Under the pieces are notes generated by a model. That model did no database searches. It was not told the origin of the DNA and saw nothing but the letters and a program-made list of their open reading frames with translations. Shown piece by piece: positions 35,949-46,659 of a DNA stretch of 64,000 bases (its first letter is position 1; every line of letters begins with the position of its first letter). Origin of the DNA: Microstegium vimineum (lineage: Eukaryota > Streptophyta > Magnoliopsida > Poales > Poaceae); contig CM039122.1 of the NCBI GenBank assembly GCA_022036555.1, positions 52,356,952 to 52,420,951 of the forward strand, read 5' to 3'. The position numbers were made by a program, and so were the translations under genes.

Positions 35949-36588
35949 TATCGGGTACGAAGGTAAGGGGTACCCTAAACCCTTCGATAAATTAACGCTA
36001 AACACAACAACCATTTTTAAGGAAGGAACCAACCCACTGCCCAAGTCAGTAAAGAAAGGCCCATCACACGAAGGCCCCCTGCACCGGCTACAACAACCAA
36101 TCGTGGGCCGGCCTGCTTCGAGGAAAGTGACGAACGAGGGGTCGAACGAACGACCCCGCCGCCTCCACCTCGACGCCAAGCGACGGACCCGGGGTCGAAC
36201 GAACGACCCCTCCGCCTCCCCCTCGACGACAAATGACGGACGAAGGGTCGTTCGGACGACCCCTACGCCTCTGCCTCGGCCCCGGATGACGGACCGAGGG
36301 TCGAACGTTCGACCCCTCGGCTCCTACCCCGACACCGGGTGACGGACGAGGGGCCGAACGAACGACCCCTCGGCCTCTACTTCGATCCCTCCGACTCTGC
36401 CTCCGCTCCGACCCTACCTCGACGCCGAGTGACAGACCAGGGGTCGAACGAACGACCCCCAGACAGGAAGCTCGATCGGCCCAACTGCTCCCGGTATGGG
36501 TTAAAGGGAACCCGCCTAACGCCATGGGCACCCGCGACCGCTGTAAAATCCATCAGCTCATCGCCATCACACCGGACCTCCGTCAACT
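35949..36588 (+). repeat. 3' LTR of level 3, first part
   Basis: Aligns with 21076-21715 of the 5' LTR, including the dyad repeats, and stops at the level-4 insertion. The first two bases are TA instead of TG. The second part is 46660-47429. Confidence 0.92.
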
Positions 36589-37809
36589 TGTTGACACCGT
36601 TTTTCAACACGTGTCAAATGAGCTAAGGCTTGACTGGTCAGCGGCTGTTCTCCATCGGCATTGGGAAATCTTGAGCCAATATTGCCGATGAAAGTGTTGC
36701 GGGAAGACCAAGTGCGCTGCCAATGGAGGCTGGATGATCTTTGCCGACAAAGGTTAATTGGTGAAGTCTTGCTGATGCTGGTTGCCGATGAAGAGACATT
36801 GGCGATTGCCGATGAAGGGACATTGCCGATTACCGATGAGGATACATTGCCGATGAAGGGTCATTGCCGACTGTCGATGAAGAGTAGTTGCCGATTGCCG
36901 ATAGAGACTGATTGGTGAAGATAGTTACCAGTGCAAGGTCGTTGATCGGGGAGTGTTGCCAATGCAGATGGGCATGAGGTGCCAATGAGTACATCATGAC
37001 TTAACGTATGATATCGGCAGAAGAGTACCAGTGGCCAAAGAAGGGAATTGCGGATTGTAGGGATCTGCCGATGGAAAGTTTCCATCGAAGAGAGGCATAG
37101 GGAAACTGGTGATTTTTGTACCAGTATTATTATAGTAGTTTGAGTCCGACTCTTGCATGGGTCGTTTATTTTCCTTTAAAATAGGCATGTTTGTTTAGGA
37201 AAATAAATATTATTGTTTTAGATCCGACTCCTGCGCGAATCAGTTTCCTTAGAGTTAGGACTTTGTTTTAAGAAGGATACGTGTCGTGTCTTTGTGCAAC
37301 TCTCCATGCGGGAGTATAAATACGTGCCTAAGGGCTACGGGAAATATATCAATCTAATATCAAACAAACCAATTTTATTCTTATTCTACTTTTATCGCAA
37401 TTTACCTTTACTGCATTAGCTGTAGTTTATCAACGAGTTCTTCAAGCTTCGATGGGCTGCATCACCTTGATCTCCGTCAAATCCTTGCAAGTTCCGCGTG
37501 GGAGTACCTCTAAGCCTTGGCATCTGGGCGCATTGCTGTTGCCTCGTTCAGCTATGCTCTAGTTATCCTGATCAAGCCCCAATCCCAGCATCCGGGCGCA
37601 TCGCCGTTGTCTGGATTGGATCTTGTTCTAGTTATCTTTGATCAATCTGAGCTTTGACATCTGGGCGCATCGCCGTTGTCTCGTTCAGTTTTGTTCTAGT
37701 TATCATCCTTGTCGATTAACTGGTCAAATCGACTGGCACGCCTCCGGAATACCGAGCTTTGGGTAATAGCCCGAGGTGTTCGCAGATCCTGACGCTTTTT
37801 GTGTCAACA
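36589..37809 (+). repeat. 5' LTR of level 4 (1221 bp)
   Basis: It begins TGTTGACACCG and ends GTGTCAACA, so the LTR termini are themselves inverted repeats. A TATA box TATAAATA is at 37315-37322. It contains a 24-bp minisatellite at about 36782-36910. Confidence 0.93.
36782..36910. repeat. 24-bp GCCGATGAAGRGACATTGCC minisatellite
   Basis: About five to six variant units of 24 bp (one of 17 bp). The 3' LTR copy (about 45599-45745) has one extra unit. Confidence 0.85.
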
Positions 37810-37861
37810 CCTCTTTTGGCACGCCTAGTGGGACCTGATCATACAAATCTACACATCTATC
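37810..37861 (+). other. Level 4 primer binding site and leader
   Basis: The motif TTGGCACGCCTAGTGGGACC at about 37815-37834 follows the LTR by a few bases and resembles the PBS region of many grass gypsy elements. The tRNA is not assigned. Confidence 0.5.
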
Positions 37862-40261
37862 ATGGGTGATCACGCCGACGTCAACCAGAGGAACGTCATT
37901 GAAGTCTCTAAGGCCGATCTGAAAGATGATCAGAAGCAGGCCATGGAGCGGGCTATGGAGGAATACAAACAGTTATATCTCAAGTCCTTCAGCCTCAGCA
38001 GGAGCGGCGAAGCAATCCAAAAGCAAGATCCGCCGTTGCCACGGCAGGTCACGTACGACGCCAATCCTGGTAAGCTACAAGAGATGATTAATGCTGCTGT
38101 AAGTCAAGCATTAATTAGTCACTCCAACGTGCTGTCCAATACTGTCTACAATGCTGTCACGCAATCATTCAAAGAAGGGCATGCACCACGATATGTCGGT
38201 CCAGCGTACCATCAACCTGGATTGGCATCTACAAGTCCATCGGCAGTCCCAATGGCGTCTTCTACTCCTGTGGAACCGTCTGCCGATGTGGCTACATCGC
38301 CAAGATCGAACCCTGGCAGCGTCACCAAGCTCAACACAGATCCAGCGGCATCGGCAATTTCAGGACCAGCCCCTGCTAACTGGTGGGGATACGGTATGCC
38401 TCCAAATCTATATGCTGGTTCTAATCTGGTGCAGGGAGATAGTTCAGCCTGGAGGAACTCTACGGCATCGGCAATGCAGTCACGGCCGATGGCCCCTATG
38501 ATGCACAACTCTACGCTGGCTCCAACAGTACAAGTGCCATCAGATGATCTTCAAGCGATCCCTAAAGTACCTCTGATGCCACCATCAGCAAGCTCTGTGC
38601 CGATACAACACATTATGATAGTGGGCAGTCAGCCTCTGGTGGCGAACTCTCAAGCTAGGGCGCTAGTCCCCCAGGGCAATCTGGTGGTCGATTGCTCCAG
38701 AATACAAGAGCCACATGCTCCGGTCAGCTATCATCCATCGGTAAGTCATATGCCGATGCTTTATAATCCTGGATGGGTCAATCAGCCGTCAGCTCAGCAG
38801 CCTGGCGCGTCAATGTATCATTATGGAGGCCCAACTTACACTCAGAGCGGACCATTGGTACAGCAACCAATGAATGTGACGGTTCAGCCAAATCCGCCAA
38901 GTGTGCAAAACTATCCATCGGTAAGTCAACCGATGCATAGTGTTCAGATGACTGGTGCTGCGCCCACGACTACTACGCATCTTCAAGAGACGCGTCAGCC
39001 GACTCCACCAGTCGACAACCAGCCAATGAGTCGGCAAGAGCAGGATGCATATTGGGTCGGTAAGATTGCCGAAGTCATAAAAGAGCAGTTCGGCATCAAC
39101 ACATACTCTTATCGGACTCCGTATCCTCCTGCATATGACTTGATTCCTCTTCCAAATCGGTACAAAGTGCCCGATTTTACCAAATTCTCCGGCCAAGACG
39201 ATACGTCAACAATGGAGCACATCAACCGCTTCATTATCCAGTGCGGGGAAGCTGCCAGCAGGGAGGAGTTAAGGGTGAGATTGTTCTCTTCGTCATTGTC
39301 TGGATCGGCATTCACATGGTTCATATCGTTGCCTCCAAATTCTATAATTACATGGGCCGATCTAGAGAGGCAATTTCACAAATACTTCTTCGCTGGCATA
39401 CATGAGAAAAAGCTTACCGATTTGGTCAAGATGAGGCAACGCAACAATGAATCGGTAGAAAGCTTTGTGCAAAGGCTACGGGACGTGAAGAACAAGTGCT
39501 ACAGTCTGGTGCTTGATGATCGGCAGCTGACAGATTTGGCCTTCCAAGGATTACTGCCGCACATCAAGGACAAGTATGTGTTCCAAGAATTTGAAAGTCT
39601 AAGTCACCTAGTGCAGAGGATTGCCGATCAAGACATCAAAACTTTTGAACCCAGGAAGATGTGGAACAAGAAGGTGACCTTCATCGGGAAAGAAGAAGAC
39701 TCTGGATCGGATGAAGAGCTGAATGTCGATGCAGCCGAATGGGTGAAGGATAAGAAGCCCGTGTCTTGTCCGTTCGGCCAAAAGGAGACTGAAAGGTTCA
39801 CCTTTGACATCACCAAGGCCGATAGGATGTTTGACTTATTGCTGCAAGAGGGGCGAATCAAGTTGGCGCCCAAACAAGTAATTCCATCGGCCGAAGAGCT
39901 CAAGAAGATTAGGTACTGCAAGTGGCATAATGCAACCTCACACAGTACCAATGACTGCAAAGTATTCAGGCAGCAGTTGCAGTCGGAAATCGAATCTGGG
40001 CGTATTAAGTTTGAAAATTCTAAAGTCCAGAAGCCGATGAAGATAGATCAGCACCCGTTCCCAAAGAATATGGTGGAAATCAGTGAGAAAACTAAAGTGC
40101 TGACATCGGAAGCTGCCAGAAAGAGTTCATCGGTAGATCCTAACTACCAAGTACCTGAGCACGATACGAGAAGGTTTGCCGATGACAGAAAGGGTAAGAA
40201 GGTTGCCGAAGAAGGTAACAGTGCCAATAGGGCTCCTAGCGTTGTGATCACTCATAAATAG
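37862..40261 (+). CDS. Level 4 gag, 799 aa, open
   Basis: Gypsy gag protein with an uninterrupted frame from ATG 37862. Residues 1 to about 60 are charged. Residues 75 to about 395 are Pro/Ser/Gln/Met-rich low complexity. The Retrotrans_gag domain lies at about 436-595 (PDFTKFSGQDDTSTMEHINR ... VESFVQRLRDVKNKC). A Cys/His knuckle variant CKWHNATSHSTNDC is near residue 685. It ends with TAG at 40261. Typical gag C-terminal motifs continue after it in other frames, so the present stop may be a truncation. It is intact, unlike the gag genes of levels 2 and 3. It probably supplies capsid only, since no pol follows. Confidence 0.85.
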   Translation: MGDHADVNQRNVIEVSKADLKDDQKQAMERAMEEYKQLYLKSFSLSRSGEAIQKQDPPLPRQVTYDANPGKLQEMINAAVSQALISHSNVLSNTVYNAVTQSFKEGHAPRYVGPAYHQPGLASTSPSAVPMASSTPVEPSADVATSPRSNPGSVTKLNTDPAASAISGPAPANWWGYGMPPNLYAGSNLVQGDSSAWRNSTASAMQSRPMAPMMHNSTLAPTVQVPSDDLQAIPKVPLMPPSASSVPIQHIMIVGSQPLVANSQARALVPQGNLVVDCSRIQEPHAPVSYHPSVSHMPMLYNPGWVNQPSAQQPGASMYHYGGPTYTQSGPLVQQPMNVTVQPNPPSVQNYPSVSQPMHSVQMTGAAPTTTTHLQETRQPTPPVDNQPMSRQEQDAYWVGKIAEVIKEQFGINTYSYRTPYPPAYDLIPLPNRYKVPDFTKFSGQDDTSTMEHINRFIIQCGEAASREELRVRLFSSSLSGSAFTWFISLPPNSIITWADLERQFHKYFFAGIHEKKLTDLVKMRQRNNESVESFVQRLRDVKNKCYSLVLDDRQLTDLAFQGLLPHIKDKYVFQEFESLSHLVQRIADQDIKTFEPRKMWNKKVTFIGKEEDSGSDEELNVDAAEWVKDKKPVSCPFGQKETERFTFDITKADRMFDLLLQEGRIKLAPKQVIPSAEELKKIRYCKWHNATSHSTNDCKVFRQQLQSEIESGRIKFENSKVQKPMKIDQHPFPKNMVEISEKTKVLTSEAARKSSSVDPNYQVPEHDTRRFADDRKGKKVAEEGNSANRAPSVVITHK

Positions 40262-41220
40262 CCAAGGACAAAGTATCGGCAATCACGTGAAGAGCGATAT
40301 CGGTAGGAAAAGGAGCACCAGGAATGGCATCGGCAGAAATGCCACTGGAGGTGTCCCTTCTTCATTTACTGTTGGGAGGAAGGCATTAAGCTACCCAGTG
40401 CTGATAACTGTCCTGAGTGCAACAGGTACTACACTGCCGATCGGTTGGGTGAGAAACCTTGCTTTGATGATCGAGCTTCCAGGTGCGCCAAGCCACTCAG
40501 AGAGAAGAAATCGGTATACAGCCGACTGGGGGGCAAGCTCAGTGCACATTACAGGCTTAGCAGGCGTATTGACCAAGGGGATCCTGGGGAGATGGTCAAC
40601 GCAAAAGTGCCCGATGAAGACGTGCTCTCCAGAGGTTCAAGCATCGGGAAACAAGCCGATGAAAGGCAGCACCAGCCCGTCTGGAAAACCAAACTCCCTC
40701 AGTGGTGCCCTAAGGGTCTAACCAAGCCTCAGAAGAGAAGGATTCAATGCCAACGCCGCGATGACCTGTACGATGATGCAGAACCCTCGAGAGAGAAGCA
40801 ATGGAGGCCAAAGCGCAAGGATGGAGATCCATTGGCAGACGGCAATATTTTGTCGATGGTCTAACTGGGGTCAATCTTGGACCTGTTGGCTTGGGGGGCG
40901 CACTCGGCAAACTGGTGATTTCAATTATTATACTTGGGGGCACCTGCCGATGGTTTGTGTATGAGACGCCGTACCACCGATGGATTCGTTAACTGCCAGA
41001 GGTAGATGGTTTAGGAGTGATTCTGCCGCGCTTGCGTACGATGGCTAAGGGTGTGGTGCATGCGTTCTGGGAGTTACTCCTTGAAATTTCTTTGGTGATT
41101 CTATCGGCTTTGTTTGAATTTCGTTCTGATGGGAGCGTGAAATTTTGTTGCCGATTATTGCTACCTCAACAGACGATCAGGCTGAGTACCATGCTTCGCT
41201 AAGAGGTTTGAATGACCTAG
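40262..41220 (+). pseudogene. Level 4 gag C-terminus and RNase H remnant
   Basis: Frame-broken relic. A Cys/Arg-rich segment with PQWCPKGLTKPQKRRIQC lies at about 40700-40750, a motif usual at the gag-pol boundary of grass gypsy elements. A short RNase H-like piece with QAEYHASLRGL lies near 41183-41215. Everything between (protease, RT) and after (integrase) is gone, which marks a large internal deletion. Confidence 0.6.
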
Positions 41221-41570
41221 GAAGGATTTTGGCCGATTCGATAAGTCACGGTGTCGGTAATGCTTGCCGATAACTAGGTAAAAGAGTTTGCCGATGGTAC
41301 TCTGGTATGAAAGTTGACGTTACCGATTGGGACTAAGTTCTAAGCTTGGAAAACGATTTCTTGATTGGGGAAGTTTTTATCGGATAAGACAGTCTGCTCC
41401 CAGCAATGCTTACATTATAGAAACTCTCGAAGGAGTCGACGTATAGCGTTCTCGTTTGAATGCCGATGAAAGGAAAGTTATAATACATTGGTAAAAGCGT
41501 ATTGACATTATATTACAGAGCAAGATCAAGTATCAATATTACATTTGCCGATGTGATAGAATTTAACAAG

Positions 41571-44500
41571 TTACAATAGGGAGTGGATGACTGATATCGC
41601 ACGCAGGCGAATTTGTTCTATCTCCTCTATCTCCCTAGCATCCTCATCGGCGGATCCTTCAACCAACTTGATCTTTTTATTTAGAGCAATGGCTTGTCGG
41701 GCATTGTTGTCCCTCTCTTGTCGCAGAGCCGCAATGGTGTCGGGAAGTTGGGCTCTCTTCTAGGCAACTGCATCCAAGGACTCTTCAACCTTTCTCAACT
41801 CAGCTTGCAGCTCTTCCTTTCTTGCCGATAATTGGATGAATGCCTGCTCAAGCTCAGTGCCGGAAGCCTCCACTTGGCCGATGTTCTTGTGCTTATCATC
41901 GGCAATTTGCTTAAACTTGAGCATTTCTTCTGTGAGTTTGGATTGGGCATTCCTGTTGGCAATACGGCTTGAGGGCCGTTGGTATTGCAATTGGCGACTT
42001 TCAAGGAAGGCTGCTTGGATGAGGATCTCTTCTGCATCGGCAGGTGGCCGGCCTTGGATATCTTTGAAGATTGCCCTTGCTGCAGTCGAGTCCTGGACAA
42101 GCTGGGACATATCTGTCTGCAGCTGAGAGAGTATTGCCTCAAGCTTGGATTTCACTTCTGCCGATAGAGCTGGAGCAGAACTTTGCTCGTCTTCGTCCTC
42201 ATCGGCAATATTTATGGCAAAAGAGAACCGACTGTCTGCTCCAGCGGGGACTTGGTGTTCATCTTCATCTTGGAGGTTGAGGTCGAAGGAAAAGAGGTTG
42301 TCTGGGGAGTCTTGGGCCTGAAAGTGAAGAAGTTTAAATATGCCGATCATGAAGCTATACTATGAATTTTTAGGTGACCGACTTACCATCTTGAAGCGGA
42401 TTTCTTGCCTGGGACTTGGCATGTTGGAAGGTCCAGCCTCATCTTGGAAATCGGTAGCGGTTGCCGATGAATGAGCTGTTGCTGAAGCTGTTGGTGCTAG
42501 TGGTGTCGTTGTCGGCATTGCTTCCGATGTAGTGGTTGGCTCCCTTGGTGGCGATGCTGCTCTTTCATCAGGGATCTCGGCTGGTGGAGGCGCCGATGTC
42601 GACGTCGCCGCTGCTGCTGCGGCAAGTGGAGCCGTCCCTTGGTTAGGGTTTTCATCTGGTGTAAACACTGATGCCGGTACCAATGCCGTTGGTTCCTGTG
42701 GTGGCGACGCTATGCTCTCATCGGGGATTTCGGCCGGTGCCGATGCCGATGCCGCCTCCGCCGCTGCAGCAGGTGGAGTCGTCTCCTGGTCAAGGATGTC
42801 GTCCAGAGGATTATCAAGAATTGGAGCCGTCGACGGTCCTGCCGATGGTACGGTGGTAGCTGGTGGCGCAGTTGAAGCCGATGGCGAAGATGGGCTAGTC
42901 AACCTCAAGCGCCTCTTCTTCCTTGGCGCGACAGCAGGAGATCTAGCCCGTTTCGACGAGGACTGGGGGGCATCGGCAGCCGAACTTGGAGGTGCTTGTC
43001 TGCTTGGAGCAGTTGCCGATGACCTCATAGCCTGAAAATATTCAATGCAAGTTATACAAAGTGAATGTTGCCGATTAAACAGTATATAATCGGTATGAGT
43101 GAAGATGAGTTTACTGCAAACACCCGCGTCAGGGCAGCAACAGCGGCCGATGTAGCCTTGGCTTTTACAGGTGTCGATGTAGGTACCTGTTGAGGAGTGA
43201 AGGCAGCTAATGTGGGGGCCTTGTTACCGATGAGTGATACAGGACTCATCATTCGGAGTTTGAAGGGCTTGCCACTCCTGCTCGTCGGGGGAATCGGATC
43301 GTCAACCTGCTAAGTGTAAAGGGATCAGATGCTGATGACAAAAGTAAAGTAACAAGGAATGCATCGGAATAAAAGACTTACTGCGTCATCGGGGATGATG
43401 TGATCGGCATCGATCATGTGCCGATAGTAATGCGATGACTTGGCAAACAGTTGACACCTCCATTCTTGCCACCAAGACTTGTACTCATTTGTAATAAAGG
43501 AGGTTGGTAACCAGGAAGACAGATCAAGGTCTGACACATCGGCATGAGGAGGAAGGTTGACAACCTTGTTCCAGTCTAGAGCGCTGGAGAATGTCTGCCT
43601 GGGCTTCACTACCTTGGAATAACAGAGCTTGATCGGCAGTTGACCAAACGCCAGTTGTCTTGCCGCTACCAATGGGTAGTAGAACTCAAATGATGGAGGG
43701 CGTTCTTTCCCGATCCGAAGATGTTCACCGGAATAGCTCGGGGAGTGATGCTGGCCTTCATAATTATCTGGTTCTCAGGCACATTCCCATCGGTAAGGTT
43801 AAATAATAGTGGGAACTGGTTGTCTTCATCGGCATATGGCCACCAGAGCCGTTCTGTGGCGGGAATTCCATTATAAAACTTCTGAAAGAATAAACCGAAT
43901 TGCTCCGCATCGGCATTGGTCCCTGGCAGCACTATAATTGCCTCTCCAAAGTTGAGTGGAGGGCGGGTTGCCGATTCATCATCTCTACACTGATGGTCTT
44001 CCGATATGTCTCTCGGGAATCGTTGGGCGAACAAGTCGAATTGAAGTGCTTTCTGCATGTGTGCGTTCAGCCACATATTGAGAAACCACCAAGGGCCGCC
44101 AAGGTTGTCGATGTGCTCGCCTAGCAGTAACTTCTAGGATACTTGATGGAGAAGGCGATATACCGATTCTAGAAGATATCTGCCTAGGGGAAGTCTCGTC
44201 CCATCGGCAAGTAGCTCAGCTGTCAGAAGATGCATGGTAGTGGGTCCAACTGCTCTACCACAGAAGATAAACTTTTCTAGCCACATATTCAGAAAAGTGG
44301 CGTGCTCTCTCTGGTTTACCGATCCTGTTTTCTGGCACTCGTGAATATAGCCTGTCCAGCCGCCGATGTTCCGAGTATTCACTTTGTACTCGACTTTCCT
44401 GTTGAATAAGGTGAAGGTATCGACAGAAGAGACGTCCAAGTCGGTCAACATATAGACATCGGCAAGGGTCGGGGTGGATGGTCCGTGTCGAAAAAGGAAG

Positions 44501-45082
44501 GCGTTCATAGTGTCAGACCAGAAGTAGGAGGCAGCTATCAGAATGTTCTCATTTCTCTCCATATCGGCAATGGAAAGCCTGATACATTGGTCTAAGCTGC
44601 GCTCTTGCCAATAAACTTGCTGCGCTCTAGCGACCCTGAGGTACCAGTCCTTCCACCCCCTAGTAGGTTTGGGCCATGATCGGAAAGCATCCTTCCACAG
44701 TCCTAAACCAAAGCATTCAGATCTGAATGGGATCTGATTGGTTTCCGCGTTGATTAAGAAACTGGGATCAAGATAGCCCATGGGGCCCAGGCAGCTGAAG
44801 GTGGAACCAGCAAGTGGGATCACTACCTTGTTATACAGTTCCTAGGGTTCGAAGGAAAGAAGGGGGAAAATCAGAAAAGGAATGGGGATAAATCCAGATT
44901 TGTGCAAAAAAGGAACCAGCAGGAGGTTGGATTGGGAAGAGGATAGATCTCACCTTTGGGATGTCAACTTGGATCGCCATTGGAGTCGAGGGAGTGCTTG
45001 CGGTTCGTCCTTGGATTGCGGAAGGGTACTGTTGCTCGAGCTCGTGTTCTTCGGAGCGGCTGGAGGTTGAAGACGAAGGCAA
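41571..45082 (-). pseudogene. Antisense plant-mobile-domain (PMD) gene of level 4, five exons
   Basis: The minus-strand exons are 45082-44954, 44841-43382, 43306-43115, 43031-42387 and 42317-41571, all with GT-AG borders and all in phase 0. Exon 1 starts MPSSSTSSRSEEHELEQQYP. Exon 2 carries a plant mobile domain (aminotransferase-like PMD family): WKDWYLRVARAQQVYW, ASYFWSDTMNAF, HGPSTPTLADVYMLTDLDVS and GGPWWFLNMWLNAHM. Exon 3 is basic. Exon 4 is Ala/Pro/Ser-rich with a KRARSPAVAPRKKRRLRL nuclear-localisation-like stretch. Exon 5 is acidic then coiled coil (VEASGTELEQAFIQLSARKE). Defects are one TAG at about 44134 (exon 2), a one-base loss near 43700-43750 and one TAG at about 41760. PMD proteins such as MAIN/MAIL1 act in silencing and genome stability; the role here is unknown. 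Confidence 0.8.
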
Positions 45083-45137
45083 GGAGGTGAAAGTGAAAAT
45101 GGACTCGGCGTAAAAAGGTAGTGTGGATCCCGGTAAC

Positions 45138-45147
45138 TTTTATAAGC
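45138..45147 (-). promoter_or_regulatory. TATA box of the level-4 antisense PMD gene
   Basis: CTTATAAAAG on the minus strand lies about 56 bp upstream of the antisense ATG at 45082, between that gene and the 3' LTR. Position and sequence fit a core promoter. Confidence 0.55.
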
Positions 45148-45389
45148 TTGCCCAGGGGTATTTTGGGGTTGCGGTCCACGCTGTGCAGGAATGTGGAGAG
45201 GTCCGCGGTAGATACGCGCGGTGATCGAGGTGGTCTGCAACTGTTTGTGCTACAATCGAGGCATTTTATTATTAAATTGCAGTTCCACACACGGAAATCG
45301 AGGAAACTGCGCATCTGTCTCGGAGGTAACGGCTACAGCAACGGCTACAGTGGAGAGAGTTTCGGCACGTAAAGTATTATACGCTCCAA

Positions 45390-45403
45390 AACTGGGGGGC
45401 ATG
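45390..45403 (+). other. Polypurine tract of level 4
   Basis: AACTGGGGGGCATG directly precedes TGTTGACACC of the 3' LTR. G-rich runs ending GGGGGGCATG are typical of this position in grass gypsy elements. Confidence 0.7.
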
Positions 45404-46659
45404 TGTTGACACCGTTTTTCAACACGTGTCAAATGAGCTAAGGCTTGACTGGTCAGCGGCCGTTCTCCATCGGCATCGGGAAATCTTGAGCCAGTATTGC
45501 CGATGAAAGTGCAGCGGGAAGACCAAGTGCGCTGCCAATGGAGGCTGGATGATCTTTGCCGACAAAGGTTAATTGGTGAAGTCTTGCTGATGCTGGTTGC
45601 CGATGAAGAGACATTGCCGATTGCCGATGAAGAGACATTGCCGATTGTCGATGAAGGGACATTGCCGATTACCGATGAGGAGACATTGCCGATGAAGGGT
45701 CATTGCCGACTGCCGATGAAGAGTAGTTGCCGATTGCCGATAGAGACTGATTGGTGAAGATAGTTACCAGTGCAAGGTCGTTGATCGGGGAGTGTTGCCG
45801 ATTGCCGATAGAGACCGATGGGCATGAGGTGCCGATGAGTACATCATGACTTAGCGTATGATATCGGCAGAAGAGTACCAGTGGCCAAAGAAGGGAATTG
45901 CGGATTGTAGGGATCTGCCGATGGAAAGTTTCCATCGAAGAGAGGCATAGGGAAACTGGTGATTTTTGTACCAGTATTATTATAGTAGTTTGAGTCCGAC
46001 TCTTGCATGGGTCGTTTATTTTCCTTTAAAATAGGCATGTTTGTTTAGGAAAATAAATATTATTGTTTTAGATCCGACTCCTACGCGAGTCAGTTTCCTT
46101 AGAGTTAGGAGTTTGTTTTAAGAAGGATACGTGTCGTGTCTTTGTGCAACTCTCCATGCGGGAGTATAAATACGTGCCTGAGGGCTACGGGAAATATATC
46201 AATCTAATATCAAACAAACCAATTTTATTCTTATTCTACTTTTATCGCAATTTACCTTTACTGCATTAGCTGTAGTTTATCAACGAGTTCTTCAAGCTTC
46301 GATGGGCTGCATCACCTTGATCTCCGTCAAATCCTTGCAAGTTCCGCGTGGGAGTACCTCTGAGCCTTGGCATCCGGGCGCATTGCTGTTGCTTCGTTCA
46401 GCTCTGCTCTAGTTATCCTGATCAAGCCCCAATCCCAGCATCCGGGCGCATCGTCGTTGTCTGGATTGGATCTTGTTCTAGTTATCTTTGATCAATCTGA
46501 GCTTTAACATCTGGGCGCATCGCCGTTGTCTCGTTCAATTTTGTTCTAGTTATCGTCCTTGTCGATTAACTGGTCAAATCGACTGGCACGCCTCCGGAAT
46601 ACCGAGCTTTGGGTAATAGCCCGAGGTGTTCGCAGATCCTGACGCTTTTTGTGTCAACA
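45404..46659 (+). repeat. 3' LTR of level 4 (1256 bp)
   Basis: By eye very similar to 36589-37809. The 35-bp length difference is explained by one extra 24-bp minisatellite unit and about 11 bp near 45797-45820. TATA at 46165-46172. Confidence 0.93.

Larger units (their letters stand above)
36589..46659 (+). mobile_element. Level 4: pol-deleted Ty3/gypsy element with antisense PMD gene
   Basis: A 10.07 kb element bounded by LTRs 36589-37809 and 45404-46659, inserted in the level-3 3' LTR. Flanking 5-mers are CAACT (36584-36588) and CAATT (46660-46664), one transition apart. The order is LTR, PBS, gag on the plus strand, a short pol remnant, an antisense five-exon gene, PPT, LTR. Protease, RT and integrase are missing, so it would have to be mobilised in trans. 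The gag and RNase H remnants are of gypsy type. Confidence 0.92.

Noticed and set aside
36782..36910. Regularly spaced repeats that could be mistaken for a CRISPR array
   Set aside because: A plant LTR minisatellite with no unique spacers and an identical location in both LTRs.
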